A stretch of DNA of 29,154 bases from Chara braunii (taxonomy: Eukaryota; Streptophyta; Charophyceae; Charales; Characeae): contig BFEA01000088.1 in assembly GCA_003427395.1 (NCBI GenBank), forward strand, positions 2,827,454 to 2,856,607, in the 5' to 3' direction. The notes beneath the pieces were generated by a model. The model saw nothing but the letters and a program-made list of their open reading frames with translations, was not told where the DNA came from and searched no databases. Of the stretch, positions 19,141 through 28,450 are shown one piece after another (position 1 is the first letter of the stretch; each line of letters begins with the position of its first letter). The translations under genes and the position numbers were made by a program.

Positions 19141-20251
19141 TGTGGGGGGATGCTGGTGGCATCAAGGTCTCCCTAAGGGGAGGTGCTGACCGTTTGGCGG
19201 CACGACAATGAGGATGTTTTTTTTTGTGAGGTTACGCTGCTAAAACTTTGGTATGGCGTCAGCAGCACTTCGGTGGGAACTGCTAGTCTGCTGCTAATGT
19301 TTTTGGCATGGCGGCATGGTACCAGTTTTGACGGCGCAATGAGCGGCAATTCCGCTCTTTATTTTTTTGTGGTGTGCAGCAACTATGGTGGATTTTAATG
19401 GGGCCCAGAGGTTGGGCTAACGCTGATGCACGTTGGGATTGTGCGGTAGCGATGCGTGGGCTGACGGTGTGAAGGTGGCACGGAGTGAGTGCTCGCGGCA
19501 GTGGCTATTGGAGTTGCGGCACTCGCAGTTTGCGTCGGAAGGACATCTTTATTTTTTTGGGGCTCGCGGCACATGCAGTTCTCAGCCACGGCCACCTTTA
19601 TTTTTTTTGCGGCGCGTGGTGCAAGCGGGATTTGAGTTTGAGACCATCCAGTGATGCGGCAGTAGCATGGGACCGTCTAGGACCATTTTGGGACTAGGTG
19701 GGACTGGCTGTTGTGATCGGGACCGACATGTTGGTGTGACTATTGTGAGCGAACGTGTTGGGAGGCAGCGCGGAACGTCATTCAGGAGAAACGTCACAAC
19801 TTATGAGTTGTGTGCCGCATATTTTTCTACAGCGGTGATTTCCCTTTGATTGATATATTACTCGGCTTTCTTGAGTGAGCCAGATCTAAACTCCACTCAA
19901 GGTCGGTCGGTTGAATGACTAAGGCTTTCCTTCACACCTGTGTAAACCCACACTTTGCTTGACCCTGTTGTTTTGAACGTTCGAAAGAAAAGGTACAGAA
20001 AGTTGTGCGAGTCATGCATGTGAATGGGAAGGTCTGACGTGACTCTGAGATTGTACTGTTTTCTTTTGAGCTTGTTTTTTATGCATGTTGTGAAGGTAGG
20101 TAGAGGGATGCTTACAAAGGAGATTGATTATGCATATTTGAGATGAATGAATGAATTGTTTTTTTTCTACCTTTCACTTGTCTGCTTATCAAAAAGACTT
20201 GTCATGTTAAAAAACAATATTGAGCACGTGTCGTAGAAAGAATTTGATTGA

Positions 20252-20257
20252 AATAAA
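20252..20257 (+). terminator. AATAAA poly(A) signal candidate, copy 2
   Basis: Equivalent of 13588-13593 within TTGATTGAAATAAA, shared by both copies. Confidence 0.3.
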
Positions 20258-21552
20258 TCACATAAGGTCAAATGGACGGAGTTTTCCCGAGAATTATCCA
20301 TTCTATCCCGAATGACCTTATCTGCATGTATTTGTCCAAATGATTCTTATTCTCTATTCTCCTTCGATTTTTTTTTGTCCAAGCTACCCTGAACTCAGAA
20401 GAAATAAGAATAACCGAAAGCTACTTGCAGTGGACAAATTTTTTACCTCTACGACGTATATGGGACGGGGGTTCGTTGCTTTAGGAGCCGACCCTGTTGT
20501 GAACCCAGACTGGACCGTTCTACGTGGGGGTATTTGCCGATTCGGTGGAGACGGCCCGACTTATGAGATCCGAGTATTGTGCTCGGACGAGGAGGAGGAG
20601 TATCCCATACTACTTCCTAGAGGAAGAGGCATGCAACACTTCAAGCAATACCCCTAATCAATAATCATTCGCAAAGTAGTCTGTCATCTAATAAGATTGA
20701 GAAAGTATGAAGATAAGTGTGCGTACATAATCTTAGGTTGGCGGAAGACAGGAATGAATGACTTTGGCAACGCGTCTCATCAAGTCAAAACTAAGACAGC
20801 CGATTACCTTGTCGGTTGCATTAATATTATTGTCGGTAACCAACGTTTTGTTGACGGTTGTATGATTGTTTTGTAGGTTCGACCCAGGGTGGTCGGATTT
20901 TATTTTGAAGTTGTGTTATTGGATGTATCAAATGGAGGTTTGGATTCTCCCAGTTATCATTTCAGATAGGATATGTTTCTATCGACTAGGGTCGATTTCT
21001 TTTGATGTAATTATATGTGAACATTGTATTTTTTTTTTGACCGTGTGTCTAAAGGGACTAGGATAAATATTTGGGTTCCACGCTTGGTTGAGACCGTCCT
21101 ATTAATCTACCGACGTTTACTCCGTACCTAGGAGATCAGTGCCCTAGGAACGGGCGACGCTCGGGTCCGCTTGGCGTTAACCAAACGTATCTATACTACA
21201 GCGAACAAGCAAACGTCATCGGTCGACCTACTTGTGCAATTGCATTATAAAAATCTTCGCATGTGGGTCGGTAGCTCGGTAGGGATACGCCCCTAAGGGT
21301 GGTGACAGCCCCTTAGGAAAGGTAAGTTTGTGCCCGCGGAACCTATCCTGTCGTAGGGGACCACAGGATGTACAGCTGGCCCACCCGGTTAGAGTGGCGA
21401 AGGAACGCGGTGACCCCGACCGTTTCGGCGGCTCGCGGGATGTGTTGCATCGTTCCTAAGTTGTATCTTGTTTTGTTTTGTTTATCTCCTGCGTGACATG
21501 GCCGGGAGGGCTCTCGCCTTTGCCAAAAAGGTGGGAGCCGATGCGCTTGACA

Positions 21553-22557
21553 CCGTGCTATTTGAGTTTTGCTGGCTTAATATACTTATTGTAGCCAAAT
21601 ACAGATTTCAACACCATCAATTTTAGGGGTTGATAGATTCGGTAGGTGGACTGTTTCATATCTTTCGCGAACTTCAACCTCGGACTCCGTGGTGTGTTTT
21701 GCTATGTGTATCAATCAACATATTTTCTGATGAACAACTAGCGTACTGCTTGGTTTCTTTACTCCAAGGGAAAATTATTGCAGATATAGCGGTTTCGTAA
21801 AAGTAATATAACATATATATATGTTCACCCTAGTATCACGTCAAACATGCAAGGAAAGTATGAGAAATACCGTTTTTGAAAGTTTCATCGCAGATTTACC
21901 GCGTGGTAGCTTCTTTCGTGACAGATGTCTCGTTAGCCAGGCTTTAGGCAGGAGCTCCAAGGCCGTTGGGTTGCCTGTGGCAAAAGGAGATACCCTCGGT
22001 TTGTCGTGAAAGAAGGTACCTAGTGGGACGGAAGTGGTAATGCGGCTTGCTCTGTTTCCTAACGTGAGTAAAAGCAGAGACTTAGACGAAAGTGGCAATG
22101 TGGCTTGGTCTCTTTCCTAACGCCAGTAGAAGGAGAGACTTGGTGCTTACCCTCTCGATTACATCGATAAGGCTTCCTAGGGGGACGGAAGTGAGTGGTG
22201 CAAGTTCCAGATTGTCCCTATCCTAACGCTAATAAAGGTACAAATTTCGTGCTTACCTTCCCAATTAGTGCGATAAGTTTCGAAAAACAGGTTCCGATTG
22301 TTTTAAGTTGCAGACTCAAACGTTCAGTGGTAAAAGTTTCCTTAACATTTCATTTGTTAAAAACGTTACTAGATGCCAATGAAACGCTACACCGTTGTTA
22401 AGCGCATCGGTCTCATACAGGGACCCCCCCGGCCTCGTCACATATGATTCTGGCAGTTTGGGACGCAAAACATTCAAAGAGTGGTGCCGCTCTGGTCGAG
22501 TGCGCCGACCATGATACCTTTCGCAAACCCCTACAACAAGATAGGGTCACATGAGGT
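21553..22557. other. Unassigned 1-kb segment after giant repeat
   Basis: No similarity to the giant repeats or to element interiors was found. The left part is T-rich with an ATAT run near 21810; the middle has tandem repeats (22020-22280); the right part includes a C7 run near 22422. If the ACAAC duplication is real, this segment belongs to the same 12.3-kb insertion as the giant repeats. Short open frames (85 aa or less) overlap on both strands and are not supported. Confidence 0.4.
22020..22280 (+). repeat. Degenerate tandem repeats
   Basis: Three units start near 22026, 22086 and 22182 with ACGGAAGTGG-like sequence, then GGCTTG-TCT, TTTCCTAACG and AGTA-AAG-AGAGACTT. Between units, TGGTGCTTACCCTCTCGATT recurs in altered form near 22250 (GTGCTTACCTTCCCAATT), and CGATAAGGCTTCCTAG resembles GAAGGTACCTAG. 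Confidence 0.65.
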
Positions 22558-22562
22558 ACAAC
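22558..22562. repeat. Candidate target-site duplication, right
   Basis: ACAAC, partner of 10206-10210. See the element interior and finding on the nested insertion. Confidence 0.45.
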
Positions 22563-22915
22563 TTACCTCCACTCTGTGGTTATATCACCACCGAGCTATA
22601 AAACCACGTAGAAAGGTTTTTCGTATGCAATCCCAGAGGTGGGTCAACGGAGGACGTTTCTCGTTCCTTGTCGCATAGGGGGGTGGTTAATGCTCGCATC
22701 GAGCCCATGGGTGAATTGTTGTTTGGGGTGCATATCTCCCAAGTGCAGTCCTACAACAACCGACTAGGACGGACAATCTAACAACACGATACTATTCAAA
22801 TAAAACTTAAGTCCATACCTCAATCGCGCCTACTCCCTTTTGCAAATGTTCCGACCCATAACTTGTTGTGTGTGCGAATTTTTGGTGTGGTCCACATGAA
22901 AATGCATAGTAACAA

Positions 22916-23193
22916 CCATTTCGTAAAAACGGACATATTATATTTTTTTAACAAAATTAAAATTGAGTTTTTGGGTCGAAATGTGGTTTAAATTTTTGGC
23001 TCTTTGGGGTTTGGGGGTCCGACGTTGCTAGAACGTTGGACCCCCTAAATGTAGCTGGTCGCAGCTTAAGACCAGATACATCTAGGGGGTCCGGCCGGAC
23101 CCCTAAAAGCCAAAAATTTGGACCGAATTTCATCCCAAAAACTCAATTTTAATTTCATTCAAAAAATATAATATGTTCATTTTGACGAAATGG
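22916..23193. mobile_element. MITE-like perfect foldback (278 bp)
   Basis: Ends are CCATTTCGTAAAAACGGACA at 22916 and its near-complement ending CGAAATGG at 23193. The arms pair over most of the element, including AAAATTGAGTTTTTGGG against CCCAAAAACTCAATTTT and AAATTTTTGGCT against AGCCAAAAATTT. The centre holds smaller hairpins: GGGGGTCC-GACGTT with AACGTT-GGACCCCC, and CTGGTC/GACCAG. No reading frame. The flanks TAACAA and CTATTAA do not give a clear duplication, so the superfamily is unknown. Confidence 0.8.
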
Positions 23194-23527
23194 CTATTAA
23201 TAGGAACGCCGACTCGAAGAAAGCCACAACATTCAATTATGTGTACTTACGCAATCGACTTTCATGGTGACGTTTTATGCATTACCCACAGTCGTGCAAC
23301 CATTTGCGGGTTTCAATGTTGCGCACGATATTGAAGTGTCATAAACAAAATATTGTGAAAATCACGAGATAAAATGGGTGAAGGATGAGTCATTCATCCC
23401 TCACAGTGTCTCTGATACTTAGGCAAAGCACTATGATGGGCGAAGTGTAAATGTTCAGCGCATAGGAGAAACCCTTTGTGTTGAACAAAAATTTGAAATG
23501 TCTTTTTATTTTTTATAATTTAATTAA

Positions 23528-23601
23528 AGCGGAGTAAAAAAACTTAAGAGCTTGCAAGGCTCATAACCTTGAGGTTATAGGTTTAAATCCTATCTCCGCA
23601 A
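23528..23601 (+). pseudogene. trnfM: Organelle-type initiator tRNA-fMet(CAU), degenerate
   Basis: Acceptor GCGGAG/CTCCGC leaves position 1 (A) unpaired with A72, the bacterial-type initiator hallmark. The anticodon arm is CAAGG-CTCATAA-CCTTG, with CAT at 23562-23564. The T arm is ATAGG-TTTAAAT-CCTAT. From CTTGCAAGGCTCATAACCTT onward it matches plastid trnfM closely. The D arm is damaged: the 5' strand is AAAA against GCTT, and the D loop lacks its GG pair. No plastid or mitochondrial flanking gene is visible. It is probably an organelle DNA fragment in the nucleus, though a tRNA copied by a retroelement is possible. Function is unlikely. Confidence 0.8.
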
Positions 23602-23650
23602 TATAAGGACCTCGAATTTCAAATTTAGAACCAACGTCCGACCAATTAAT

Positions 23651-24911
23651 ATAAATAGTAAGTACGGGTGCGCATTATCATGGACATCGCGTGTAAGTGT
23701 GCGTCCGTATGCCCTTTACCATAATGACCACGCAAAATAAAACCCGATGAATCACTTAGGGACAGAGGTTGTGTGACACCAGACAATCACTCTCGCAAAT
23801 ATTGACGTGACTCGTTCATCAACACTCTCACAAACATAAGCAATATTCACGACTGAATCCATGATCTTCCACACATAGCTGCACTCATACAAAATTGAAC
23901 AACAACATCTCACGCACTAAGAAAATCAACTCTATCATTCTCTGTGATTCACACAACACCGTACACACACAAGCCCAAACAATTTTTCATCATCCCACAA
24001 CAAAGGTGATTCTTAAAAATTGTGACAATTGTCATTTAGAAAGAAGTATGAGTGAAAATTTGAAGAAACATATCAAACCTAAGTGACAAAGGTTTGAATA
24101 TGCAGAAACATGTAAAGTTGTGTTGTAAATCGGCGTGTTATTAAATGATAACAGAAGACGATTGATCCTAAATATATCAAGTTAAATCTACTCAAAACTT
24201 TGGTCTTATGAGTACACCTGCATCACAATACAAACGAGAAAACCATTGTCACACTGAAGAAATAAATAAAGAATACACTCTATTTCATACTTTAACTCCT
24301 CTGCTAATCTTTTGGTCACCTCTCCCTAATTAGTATCAGAAATTGTCGAAAATTTTGGCAACATCTCCCCAAAATAGGATGGATAGCCAGAATTTTCACA
24401 ATCTGAAATTTGACTAACTCCCTAACATGACATGACATAAATTTTGGCAACACTTCCTCTAGAAAAGTGACTTCTTGAATTAGTAGATATTTCGGCACCA
24501 CCTCCTTTATGAAAATGCATTACCAAAATTTATACTAATTCAAAAAATAAAAAGACACGTGCAACTAGACTTAGGATAAGTTATGATACCAACTTGATTG
24601 TCAGATATAGAGTTAGTCTGTATGATATTCCGTTTTGTCAAGATATTATGAACTAACTCTAGTTTCAACCTTCCATAAGATCAAACCTATTTTATCCCAA
24701 GTTTCCCTCTTCATCCATCACTAGTACTTTGCCTATTGATTCATCACTTGGTGAGCATATGAACAACTAGCTATTAAAAAATGCCCCCAAGAGAAAAATT
24801 AACATAACACAACAATTTTTTTCACCAACAGTTAATTTGTTTATAAAATACTTAGTTCATTCGTCTCTCAATTGAAATTTAACCCTTATACGCCTTCTTA
24901 CTAAGGGCATA
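23651..24911. other. Element 2 interior with block 1 and short tandem units
   Basis: CA-rich sequence (23770-23960) corresponds in style to 3070-3300. The block at 24112-24205 (TGATAACAGAAG, then ATCAAG-TTAAATCTA) matches 3411-3510. At 24325-24540 there are two to three degenerate relatives of the ~122-bp units, with AAATTTTGGCAACA-CTTCC and ending ACCAAAATTTATAC. No gene seen. Confidence 0.5.
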
Positions 24912-25972
24912 GGGTCAAACCGCCCTATCCTAGGGATATGTCAAACCTGCCTGAATAATAGTATAAAAATATATTACTAGACCGCCTCATCGTAAAGGAA
25001 CGTCTAGCCCATTTAGACGATAAATGTAAAGCGTACGACTAAGTTGCCTCATCATAAGGGTATGCTTAGCCAACCTAAACAGTTGATATACGACAAGTAA
25101 CTAGTCCGCTTCATCCTAGGGGTACGTCTAATGTTTGTTTAACAAGGACATAAGGCATATGACTAAGACCTCCTCATCCTAGGGGTACGCTTAGCCTGCC
25201 CAAACGATCACTTATGGCATAGGACTAAACAACCCCATTTAGGGTACGCCTCGCCTATCTAAACAACAACTTTACGACATATGGCTAGACCATCTCATCC
25301 TAGGGGTACGTCCAACCTCCGTAATGACAACAATAATTTACATATAATTTCAATAGTTTATTTTCTCTCTTGGCAGATAATCAGCCCGCCTCATCTTAAG
25401 GGTATGTCCACCCCTGCTTTAACCATGTTCAAATTCAACAATAAAATTTATACTAACTCTTTGTTTTTTTCATATTATTACGGGCATAGGACTGAACCGC
25501 CCCATCCTAAGGGTACATCTGTGTTTGAATCACTATTAATATTATAGTCTAAATTTGTTCTTTTCTGCTTTGTCTTCTAACAGGCTCGTTGACTCGATAA
25601 ACCTATTTTATGGGTACGTATAGTTTGTCAAAATAATGTATTAAAAATATGTAATATCAAATTTTGTACTCCAGTTTCAATTAAGTTCATAGTTCATGAC
25701 TAACCCGCCTCATCCTAGGGGTGTGCCTAACCGCTATCCTTTTCTCCGTCATAATAAAAACAAAAAGTCGGATTCATGCAACCTAGAGTGGACCCAACTT
25801 TTTTCAGCTACCATAAAGAGCAGGGATTCTTGACCACCCAACCTAGGGTCAGGTCCTTCCTCCGTTCATAAACCTAAAAAGAAACATGCAGCTAGACCGT
25901 CCAACCTATAACAGGTCTAACCTAAAACAAGAAAACAAAGCAGCGGACCGCCCAATCCTAGGGGTATGTCCA
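24912..25972. repeat. Hairpin array 2, about 15 units
   Basis: Units follow GACTA-AC-CGCCTCATCCTAGGGGTACG-CTTAGCC patterns at irregular spacing. Clear outer stems are CTAGAC/GTCTAG (24977-25007), CTAAG/CTTAG (25039-25079 and 25163-25194), TAGTC/GTCTA with one mismatch (25102-25140), TAGACC/GGTCTA (25893-25919) and GGAC/GTCC (25945-25971). Inner pairing includes CCCTA/TAGGG near 24924. Other units near 25224, 25284, 25380, 25488, 25591, 25698 and 25832 keep the core CATCCTAGGGGTAC but have weak outer stems. The core differs from array 1 (CCTAGGGGTA instead of CTTATGGGAA), so the arrays have diverged as sets. Confidence 0.75.
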
Positions 25973-26239
25973 ACCTTTGGTTGACCCAGTTGAACACATG
26001 CAAAACCAACTTTGATCCATTTTTCTACCCTTCCCTGATTCATTCTCTTTGCCTTCACACAAATAATACGAATTTTCACACATGATTCATTTACCTTACC
26101 TCAAATTAAGTCATACAATAAACTTATTCAACAATAATAGTAATAATAAATAAATCATTCATACTTCAATTAGCTATAAGGCAGTGCGACTTAGGGAATA
26201 CCGAATCACACTGGCACGTATAAGACGAACGTATACTTG
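25973..26239. other. Post-array spacer with TTTGGTTGACCCAGTT
   Basis: The motif at 25976-25991 matches 5314-5329. The following sequence ends in an AATAATAGTAATAATAAATA run near 26135. No gene. Confidence 0.5.
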
Positions 26240-26520
26240 TGTGTTCCCTGCCTCCTGAACCACGCATGGGCTCCGGTAGAGCTTTCACAATTAGTGGGTA
26301 AAACCCTGATAGGGTCTTAATGCGGTCTTGTGGGTTGCAATCCCACCTGTCGTCTTTCTCTCTTGAAACGTTGCGTTAAATTAGATTGAGAATAAATATA
26401 ATAGAGGAGAGGTTTTCAGTATCTCAAGATCCAGGAAGGGTACATTCATGCTCGTGTGGAGAGGACCTTGATGCCTTCATGTCCTGAGGGTCCCTCAATG
26501 GTGGTCAATCGCAAAACTCG
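26240..26520. repeat. Conserved block 2, element 2 copy
   Basis: Collinear with 5570-5835; landmarks are GTTCCCTGCCTCCTGAACC, CTCCGGTAGAGCT, TGCGGTCTTGTGGGTTGCAA and CCTGAGGGTCCCTCAATGGT. The minus-strand frame that is open in element 1 has stops here. Confidence 0.6.
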
Positions 26521-27730
26521 AAGGTAACCGTTCGCAAACGCCGCAACAATCTTAGAACTTTAACAATAGCGGCAATCCTCAACCCTTGTTCATTAGGCAA
26601 CAACAATAACCATTGTAAGAAGGCTCGACAATAACTCACTTCAACGGGAATACTGACAATCATAATAACCCAACAGTGGTATTCAAATCACCATAGCATC
26701 AGCTTGGTGAGACATCAATACGGTTGTAGCAGAAACAGGGCTTCGGTGACACCGGCAGCGCCACTGCAGAAATTAAAAAAAAAAAAACACAAGGTAGCAG
26801 TAACGAGGGCGAGGAGCCTCAATCTGTCAATCCTTGCTATGTATGGACTTGGTAAGTTTCAAGAACAGCCATGCACCATCAACTGAGCCAATAACCTTGT
26901 TGCTGAGAGGTCACTTGCACCTCCTTATTAACACTACGAGCTTGCTGCTTAAGAAGAACAACAACTTTGTAATCCGTTAACAACATATGAAAACAACAAC
27001 CGTTGTGCCTAAGGTCAATTGTATCGCATGTTGTGGAAACAACATTAGCTCGTTGAACGCAAGCAAAATCAACATTTTTTAAAACCAACCTTTTGGTAAT
27101 AGTAGACTGAAGCCCGTTATGACATCAACAACTTTCACCTTCTACTTTGTCACATCCTGACTCCCACATTATTTCACAATCCCTTCCTCTTATCTCTCAC
27201 TCTCCTCGACCTACCTACCCTTTTATTTTTATATTTGTACCATCAGGTAAACAAACTAAAGATTAAATAAAAAATAACAGAATATATCGCAAGTGTATAA
27301 GTTGTTGTCCCTGTCTCGTACAGTCTCGGCAGGGATGTGTTCAATTCAAATTTTCACCCCCCCCCTCCCCCAATCGAATATCCTGTTCACCAAACTCAAA
27401 GTCACGGCTAGTGTGAAACTTGGCACAATAGTCCAATTTTTAGTTTGTCCTGCATCGCCAGTTCACTGCCCCTACTTCCAAGGCACGTCGCCACCCTTTC
27501 TGTGCAGGCACATCCGTAACACCAACGCCCGAACTCAAAAACCATCACGAGAACAACGTAAACTCAACAACGAATACGATGATCAACGTCACCTTTAGGA
27601 CAACCCCATGATGGCAACGAACAGGACAACGACGATGAACACGCTAATAAAGACAAATATTTTGATGAAGATTAACATGCCGATGAGCAAAAACCCCGCC
27701 ACGCTATTCATCTAAATGTTTTAAATGGAG
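26521..27730. other. Element 2 interior, unassigned
   Basis: AACAACAATA-rich sequence, like 5836-7100 in style. It contains an A12 run near 26775 and a C-rich run near 27357-27371. Open frames of 101 aa or less are unsupported. No RNA gene seen. Confidence 0.4.
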
Positions 27731-27925
27731 AGAGTCTTCCACCAAAACATGGAAAGATTCACTGCTATTCAACTTGAACCATGAATGTCTTTTCTTCAAT
27801 CTCTGCTCAAATAAAATGGGACGTGATGGTGAATCTTTTGCTAGAACATGGAAAGATACGAGCGCATATTCGAAATGAATATTTCGCTATAACATGGGAA
27901 GATACACTTCCAGTCCCCAGTACTT
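27731..27925. repeat. Short degenerate repeats around AACATGGAAAGAT
   Basis: Copies of GCTAGAACATGGAAAGATAC-like sequence lie near 27743, 27840 and 27887. A further copy with preceding GTGAATCTTCTGCTAGAACATG lies at about 28998-29058, beyond the third LTR. The last pair suggests similar sequence on both sides of LTR copy D. Confidence 0.55.
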
Positions 27926-28249
27926 ATCAACACGCGAGTAAAAAACTCCGGCCTATACCCGTGTTGTGCTCTATTTACATGGGCTCTATCAGGGTCGTAT
28001 GTGGTTCATACCACAACCAAAAGTACCATGATCTTCATTTTATGCGACTCAAGAGATGCCTTTAGCGAGTTAACAAAAATTCTCCCACATCACAACACCG
28101 TAGTCAAGCTTGATGTCAGTCATCACAATGCTTGTCTGTATGCACGCACGCACATAGTGCACACGACCAAACAAAACTAATATTTTTCTAACTCACATGA
28201 CTCTACAAAATCACTGATCCTACTTGTTTGGAGAACCGCCAGATGTCCA

Positions 28250-28450
28250 GATAATAAATATGCGCCATGAAGTGCACACCCACAAACTCTCCGACCGAAT
28301 CATATGGCCACTCGTCACTCCGACTACTAAAAGTTGGTCACGAGCTGCATAAAAGTAAATGTGTCAGTATCTCAATTGTCACCACAAATGCGGTTCATGT
28401 GAGACGTAAAAACACGGACAAATACCCTTGTAAGGGTGTTTGTGCTGATA
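28250..28450 (-). repeat. LTR, family X, diverged copy D (partial)
   Basis: ATGCGCCATGAAGTGCACAC followed by CCACAAACTCTCC aligns with GTGCGCCTCAAGTCTGCGCG and CCACACACTCTCT of copy A. Similarity fades, then returns at the palindrome (28422-28439). On the minus strand the end reads TATCAGCACAAACACCC, so the TG start has become TA. As the right-hand (5') LTR of element 2 it would close that element. No convincing primer-binding site was found next to it. Confidence 0.45.
28422..28439. other. Conserved palindrome, LTR copy D
   Basis: ATACCCTTGTAAGGGTGT keeps one arm exactly and has one change in the other. Flanks extend the pairing as ACAAATACCC/AGGGTGTTTGT. Confidence 0.65.

Larger units (their letters stand above)
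10216..21552 (+). mobile_element. LARD-like giant-LTR retrotransposon derivative
   Basis: Two direct repeats (10216-14887 and 16738-21552) flank 1850 bp of non-coding DNA. Proposed LTR ends are TG...CA: copy 2 starts TGACACTAGC and ends CGCTTGACA; copy 1 starts TGCTAGC, lacking three bases, and ends CGCTCGACA. The base after copy 1 begins a possible primer-binding site. Copy 1 has a TATA box, supporting plus orientation. No gag or pol frame exists, so it would depend on enzymes from another element. Immediate 5-bp flanks (GCGAT and CCGTG) do not match, so either the boundaries are off or the ends were altered. The alternative is a plain segmental duplication of a non-LTR repeat. Confidence 0.55.
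16738..21552 (+). repeat. Giant direct repeat, copy 2 (putative 3' LTR)
   Basis: Collinear partner of 10216-14887 and slightly longer (4815 bp including 90 N). It keeps the 5' hairpins, (GA)-rich run, rRNA-like segment, minisatellite, AATAAA, terminal hairpin and splice-donor-like motifs. The TATA box is changed to TACAAAAG. Some hairpins are better preserved here (17740-17763) and some worse (18226-18270). Mutual divergence shows the copies have evolved apart for a long time if they began as identical LTRs. Confidence 0.75.
22558..23650 (-). repeat. Internal region of element 2, non-coding
   Basis: Paralogue of 1411-2165. It starts ACAACTTACCTCC (minus strand: a polypurine-like GAGTGGAGGTAAGT at 22561-22574) and runs through the same landmarks to ACCAACGTCCGAC near 23629-23641. 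A MITE (22916-23193) and a tRNA-like insert (23528-23601) make it longer than copy 1. It lacks an adjacent LTR-X on the left, which is explained if the 12.3-kb block separated it from copy B at 9852-10208. Confidence 0.65.

Noticed and set aside
10216-21552. Helitron
   Set aside because: The ends are not TC and CTAG with a 3' hairpin, and the ACAAC duplication near the block argues against a mechanism without target duplication.
28020-28250. Primer-binding site complementary to cytosolic initiator tRNA next to LTR copy D
   Set aside because: TGGTATGAACC on the minus strand near 27995 shares only its first six bases with the usual TGGTATCAGAGC and is far from the LTR end.
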